Assembly: GCA_039111635.1 (NCBI GenBank) | Contig: JBCAQO010000003.1 | Span: 1,054,001-1,118,000, forward strand | DNA from: Heterobasidion occidentale | Lineage: Eukaryota; Basidiomycota; Agaricomycetes; Russulales; Bondarzewiaceae | Length of the DNA: 64,000 nt | Direction: 5' to 3' | Position numbers and translations under genes: made by a program | Notes under the pieces: generated by a model | The model's database searches: none | Seen by the model: only the letters and a program-made list of their open reading frames with translations | Told to the model about the DNA's origin: nothing | In this document: piece by piece, positions 59,556 through 64,000 of the stretch | Numbering within the stretch: the stretch's first letter is position 1 | Layout: the number at the start of each line of letters is the position of its first letter

Positions 59556-62354
59556 TTATTGTGCCTTAAAGAACCACTTCTTCAGGCTTGTCTGGCCTAC
59601 CGCTTCTACAGTCTTCTTCACCTCGTCCCTCTCCACCATGCATCGATAACGCACAAACTCCCTGCCCGTGTTGTCAGTTATCGTAGCCTGAGGCGTGAAT
59701 ATCTTTGTCGTGATTAAATGCTCGAATGCCTGACGATGAGAGAACACGTTAATGAAGAGTCAGCAAGAGTGGAAAAATCACTTACAGCCATGAGCACTCC
59801 TCGACTACTTTTCACCATCCCGATACCCCCGCCATCGACTTGAACGGGAGCAGACAAGGAAGTTCGAAGCTGTATGCGGAAGGTTTCGTATAGCATCTCA
59901 AACGTGGCAGAGTCGTGTCCCGCAGTCCGTGCATGTGTCGCAGCAATGAGCAAACATATCGAAGGATAAGACAATGCTGCAATAAACCAGAGATGGTGAT
60001 CAGTAATTTCCGTGTGTAAAGACAGTGATATATAATTACAAGAAAGAGAAGGAAAGGAAAGGGAAACGCGCTGCGTGGCGATAGCAGATTGTAATCGAGA
60101 AGGTTTCGGGAAGGGATTCGAAGGCGTTAGCTCTAAAATCTGATTGGTCTGTTTTTCATGTCAATTACATGTACGACGAAAATAGAGCAAATGTACGAAC
60201 CAGAATTCGACACAGCAGGCGGACGTCTCGCATTACGCCAAAGGTTTCGGACAGCGACTCTTTCACGGTACGGTCTTCTAGGAACTGCTCGATGGCCGTA
60301 GACCATAGATTCGTCCATTCATCGTCCACATTTTCCACGGGAGGACAGAGGACGTTCCGTGCGATATCATTCCAGTCTTGCAATGTCGTGGGACCCGCGG
60401 TTCTGATCATACGGCCAGAGAACCGACTTTTCACCCGCTTCTCGAGCAGAGTAATAGTGTCCACGCGAGGAGTCACGCCGATCACGGCAATTCCGGTGCC
60501 CCCAGCACCAGCACGACAGCTCTGAGCGGTATCCAGGAGGCAGTACAGAAGGGCTTGCCGCCCATGCTGCGCGAAGAGGTCGAATGCATCTAAGATGATG
60601 ATTGTAGGTCGCCCAAGGGTAGGAAGAGCCGAGATAAGCGTGGGGAGATGGGAAGGCGGGGGTAACGGAATGGTTTCGCTACGCTCTATAAATGGATTCT
60701 CATCGTCGGCCATATCGACCTCGACCTCGGCGTCGATAGCCTTTCCATTCTGCAGAGCTAGTTGACGAGCGATCTCGCGCATAGCTAGCCGGTCATTATG
60801 TTGGACATAGCCGGACAGTCGGATGATAATGGGATTGCCTGGCAATGAGGATATTGCTTCGTTCACGATCTGAAAGAAATATCAGGCAACCAAGTAGGCG
60901 ACATGTGCCCTGGTCACCTACCTGACTCTTTCCACTTCCGCGAGGGCCGATCACAAGGCAGCTGTTTCCTTCTCCTCGATCAGTAGTGCCTACTAGCAAT
61001 GCTTTGAGTTGTTCGAGGGCTGTACAGTTAGCAGATCGTTCGTTATCAGCGTCCTCTGTGCTTCTCGAGCTCGAAGGGTTTCTCAATGCCGAAAGGATTG
61101 CGCGCTTCTGGGTATTCAAGCATGGGCAGAGATACGCAGGTAGCGTTCGAGGCACGCGTGAAGGTGACGCCTGAGGTGTAGGAGCTGAGTTCCTTTTCGA
61201 TGGAGTAGTCGGGTTAATCGAAGAAGCTCTCTCAGGGATTGGGGCATGATATAGTATTAGCGGATTAGCGTCGTGACCTTCACCTGTCCTCTTGACAAGA
61301 GCATTTCTTGGAGAGATTGTAGGAGATTTGATTCGTGAGAGATGCCTTGCCACCCCGCGAGGTGTGACAATTTCGACGGAATGTAGGACCAATCTGGGGG
61401 CATTACGTCCATTTGGCGGTGGTGTAGATGGTGGGTGAGGATGTCTCTTGCGTGGAGACAAGAGTAACTCATCCTCGCTACTTTCCCCTGATTCATCGAC
61501 TTCTTCCCTTTGTGAACGCAACGGACCTGCTATGGGCACGTCCACAACTTTCGAAGAAGGGTGAAGAGCCGCAGAGGGTTCTAGGGCGCGATTGGGAAGT
61601 TTGCGGGATCGAGTATGACGTGGGGAGATCTTACCTTCTACACCCCTAGACTGTTCGCGTTCCTCCGTGTCTGAGCGTGCTTCCACAGTATTCGAAGCAG
61701 TGATATCTGGTATCAGCTTCTTCGAGGGCTTGGATTTCTGAGACGCAAGAGTGGCGGCTTTGCGGGGTCGGCCTCGGCGCACGGGCGCGAGAGACTGAGT
61801 CGCGGTATCATTTGATCTTATGTTGTGAGGCTCAGATGCAACAGTATTGATTATCTGCGTCATCCGAGATGTCTTGGAGTTCTGAGGCACAGAAGGGGCA
61901 GCTTTGCGAGGTCGCCCGCGACGCGTCGGGGCCAGGACCGCTTTATTGTCCGACTCATGTTCGTCCTCGTGCTGTGATTGTACCTGAGTCTTTGGTCGTG
62001 TTGTTCGGGTGGGGCGAGCGGGTTTAGTCTTTGGGACTACCTCGGAGGCAGATGGGTTTCTGGGTCGGCCACGACGCACAGGCACTACGTCTGGAGTCTC
62101 GTCGGGGTGGGTAGGTTCGTCCTTCTGAGATTTTTCTCCGGTGGTGTTGGACTCAGTGTTTCGCGCTCCAGTTCTTCGGCGCTTTTCAGCAGGTTCCGTT
62201 GCTTCTGGAATGGGAGAGACAGGACCACGAGCTCGAGTGCGACGGGCGCTGGGTGTTCTGTAGACGACGCGAGATCAGCCGAACGTGCTCGGAATCTAGT
62301 GAGGGGACGCTCGAAATCAGTCGCATCTGGAGGTGTCTTGCGCTTTGGAGGCAT
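59556..62354 (-). CDS. ORC4: Origin recognition complex subunit 4 with AT-hook N-terminus
   Basis: This AAA+ subunit of ORC marks replication origins. The N-terminal 300 residues are disordered and carry three AT-hooks with the GRP core: PVRRGRPRNP, PTRRGRPRKA and PVRRGRPRKA. Each is flanked by basic and Pro residues. The AAA+ fold begins CPCLNTQKRAILSALRNP. Walker A is VIGPRGSGKSQ. Walker B is IIILDAFDLFAQHGRQALLY, where the usual Glu after the Asp is Ala. VRVDTITLLEKRVKSRFSGR-type sequence is the ORC4 sensor region. The C-terminal winged helix ends EAVGQTSLKKWFFKAQ. Three introns lie in the C-half. The start at 62354 (MPPKRKTPPDATDFERP) needs a frame change before RRTRARGPVSPIPEATEP. I could not find good splice sites for this, so residues 20-45 are uncertain. 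Confidence 0.9.
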
Positions 62355-62532
62355 GTTTGTCGAGAGAAAGTCAGGAGGGAGAGGGTTTCGAGGACATGGG
62401 CCAGAACGCAGTGGCAGACTCAATGACAAGACGCGTCAGTCACGTGCTATCCGGGAACGCGTTCAGGTCTGTTCATGCCGCGGCAACGACCGACAGCGCC
62501 TGTTTTGTCTACTCGAGCTGGGACCATGCACC
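62355..62532. promoter_or_regulatory. 178-bp divergent promoter of ORC4 and MED20
   Basis: Two start codons point away from each other with only 178 bases between them. The stretch contains TGACAAGACGCGTCAGTCACG, which includes ACGCGT. ACGCGT is the MCB/MBF-type site that controls G1/S genes in yeasts, and ORC4 is a plausible target. This inference rests on one hexamer. Confidence 0.5.
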
Positions 62533-63588
62533 ATGGGCATCTCAGGGTACGCGACGAACGTAGCTGCCTATGTGCATCTGAAGACGAGGCCCTGACCGTT
62601 TATTCATTCAAAGATTGGCCCGATGGATCAATGCACCAACGACTGGCCTTGATCTCATGACCGAAAATATCTTGCGAAATCATAATGTTGGTATTGCCTC
62701 TTCCGACCTGTAGCTTTCCATCGTTAAATACGAAAACTTCAAAGGGCCAATTTCGCGGCAAATGGCAACTGGGCGTACGCACGTACCGTTCGACACTCAA
62801 TGGACCCAAAGAAAACGCGCCCCGTACAATGTGTGCCCTGACCATGAGCGAGAACGTCTTTGTTCTCATCGATGATCCATATGCTCCGACGCCTGCAGAT
62901 TTGGCCAAGGACGATTCTCAGATTCTCCCTGATCCCCCTCACTATCGCAACACTTTCCTCACTCTCAGCCCTCCAGGCGCGTTGGAGCAACTCCTGACGC
63001 TTCTTCATGCCCGGTGGATCCCGACAAGACAGGCCGCTTCTGGCGTTGCTCAGCATAAACAAGCATCTGGTCAACAACTTTCCATTGAAGGCCATATCTT
63101 TGCCATTGGAAATGACTGGATTGTCCGTGCAGGGCACGTTATCCTAGCGGGCGGCACTGTGAAGGGCATGCTCTTGGAGGTATGGCGAGATACTACAATG
63201 TATACATGTTTTGATTGCTTCAAAATAGGCCGAGTATCTCCCGGTTCCCGCCATGATATCCCGCTCAGCCGGCGACCCATCCGAACCGGCTCAAACTGTT
63301 GAACTCATCTCAAACCTTCTCCTCTCAGTCCTGCCAAATATTCATGAAGCAAAAATAGTTGCTGTCACTATCAGCGATGCCCAATGGCAGGATGTCCTAT
63401 GGGATAGAGAGGCAGAAGAAAATGAAGCTCGTGAGACAGAGAAGGAACCAAAGCCCACAGACGACATATATGCCGTTGGGGATGACGACGTTTCCACCCA
63501 TAGGAAAGGCGATTGGGTTGGAGTTGATAGGGACCGTAGGTCAGCATATCTAATCATCGGCGCGCTGAAATCAGAAGGCCTTATATGA
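62533..63588 (+). CDS. MED20: Mediator complex subunit 20
   Basis: Four exons: 62533-62546, 62614-62686, 62745-63179 and 63229-63588. The 14-nt first exon (MGISG) joins LARWINAPTTGLDLM, giving the Med20 start MGxxGLARW. The head-module fold continues with GKWQLGVRTYRSTLN, VFVLIDDPYAP, and the conserved EGHIFAIGNDWIVRAGHVIL. GTVKGMLLEAEYLPV follows, as in Med20. The end is SAYLIIGALKSEGLI. Med20 with Med8 and Med18 forms the head jaw that contacts TBP and Pol II. A less conserved acidic insert (EAEENEARETEKEPKPTDD) sits near the C-terminus. The tiny first exon would be missed by many automatic predictions. Confidence 0.88.
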
Positions 63589-63730
63589 CACCCGCATACA
63601 TTTGATGTTGAGCTTTACTGGTCGTAATGAGCGAACACAATCCTAATTGGAAGCTGATCGGAGAAATGATACATCGTATCAAGTACAGAACACTTCTTCA
63701 CGACTATCTAAGTCATTGCGTACAGGATCA

Positions 63731-64000
63731 CTAGAACGATAAAGTGATACCGTTCCTCCTCGAGCCGAACATATAGCTGACCGTCTGGCTGATGAACAAG
63801 CCTACCGTGATACCGATGACGACGTTGATCATGGCACTGCCAATGTCGATACCGTTGTCGGCGGTCATACCTCCCGCCTGCGAGAGACCAGACTGGAAGA
63901 GGGCGGTGAGCGTTGAACACAACATGGAAAATGATCACTCACTGGTACCAAGAACAGTATACCAGGAACCACAGAGGTAAACGCGGTGCCGCCCATTTTA
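63731..64000 (-). CDS. ThrE/Prm10-type membrane protein, 3' end (runs off the right edge)
   Basis: The last two exons (64000-63943 and 63892-63731) encode MGGTAFTSVVPGILFLVPSG and LSQAGGMTADNGIDIGSAMI, then NVVIGITVGLFISQTVSYMF and GSRRNGITLSF. This is the C-terminus of the threonine/serine exporter-like family (DUF1212/DUF3815), which in yeast includes pheromone-regulated Prm10. The block GG(T/S)xFxxVVPGILFLVP and the final GITVGLF(I/M)SQ helix are characteristic. The upstream part, with its putative protease-like and first TM domains, is outside the window. The cellular substrate in fungi is unknown. Confidence 0.82.

Overview
This window is nuclear DNA from a filamentous basidiomycete, most likely an agaricomycete mushroom-forming fungus. 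The genes are packed on both strands. Most are split by short introns of about 45-75 nt with GT(A/G)NGT donors. The gene set is typical of fungal housekeeping: ORC4, MED20, both cytosolic PheRS subunits, URA3, Pus7, EMC10 and Avo2. A CipC/DUF3759 protein, secreted glutaminase A and a GH18 chitinase also point to a fungus. I see no transposon, CRISPR array, rRNA or convincing tRNA. The stretch from about 39 to 48 kb is markedly more GC-rich than the rest and is full of long spurious antisense reading frames.

Layout. 0-13 kb: the 5' part of an MFS transporter (-), PUS7 (-), URA3 (+), pelota/DOM34 (-), a TXNDC9/Plp1-type thioredoxin-like protein (+), a secreted carboxylesterase (-) and a CPD photolyase (+) whose FAD domain carries a one-base frame break. 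13-24 kb: a 5'-truncated CK1-like kinase remnant (-), glutaminase A (-), a 74-aa orphan protein (+), a GH18 chitinase (-) and a disordered Pro/Ser/Arg protein (+). 26-32 kb: a WTAP/Mum2-like coiled-coil protein (-), a second 73-aa orphan paralogous to the first (-), a STEEP1-domain protein (-) and an Avo2-like ankyrin protein (+). 32-43 kb: a sucrose-transporter-like permease (+), diphthine-ammonia ligase DPH6 (-), PheRS beta FRS1 (+) and a Bsd2/NDFIP-type membrane adaptor (-). 43-52 kb: an unrecognised protein (-), EMC10 (+), a GNAT acetyltransferase (+), PheRS alpha FRS2 (-) and a VTT-domain membrane protein with several frame breaks (+). 53-64 kb: an unrecognised gene with an in-frame TAG (+), an EF-hand mitochondrial carrier SAL1 (+), a small hypothetical gene (+), a CipC-like stress protein (+), ORC4 with AT-hooks (-), MED20 (+) and the 3' end of a ThrE/Prm10-type transporter (-).

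Many neighbours are head-to-head with very short shared promoters: PUS7/URA3, pelota/TXNDC9, DPH6/FRS1 and ORC4/MED20. Translation functions are over-represented: tRNA pseudouridylation, ribosome rescue, diphthamide synthesis and both halves of the alpha2beta2 PheRS, which lie about 8 kb apart. The most novel-looking items are the duplicated orphan small-protein family with a shared upstream 16-mer, the AT-hook ORC4, the fungal STEEP1 and WTAP homologues, two GC-AG introns, and a set of single-base frame breaks that are either young pseudogenes or consensus errors.

All exon boundaries were read by eye from splice motifs and reading-frame continuity. Family assignments come from recalled family motifs, not from a search.
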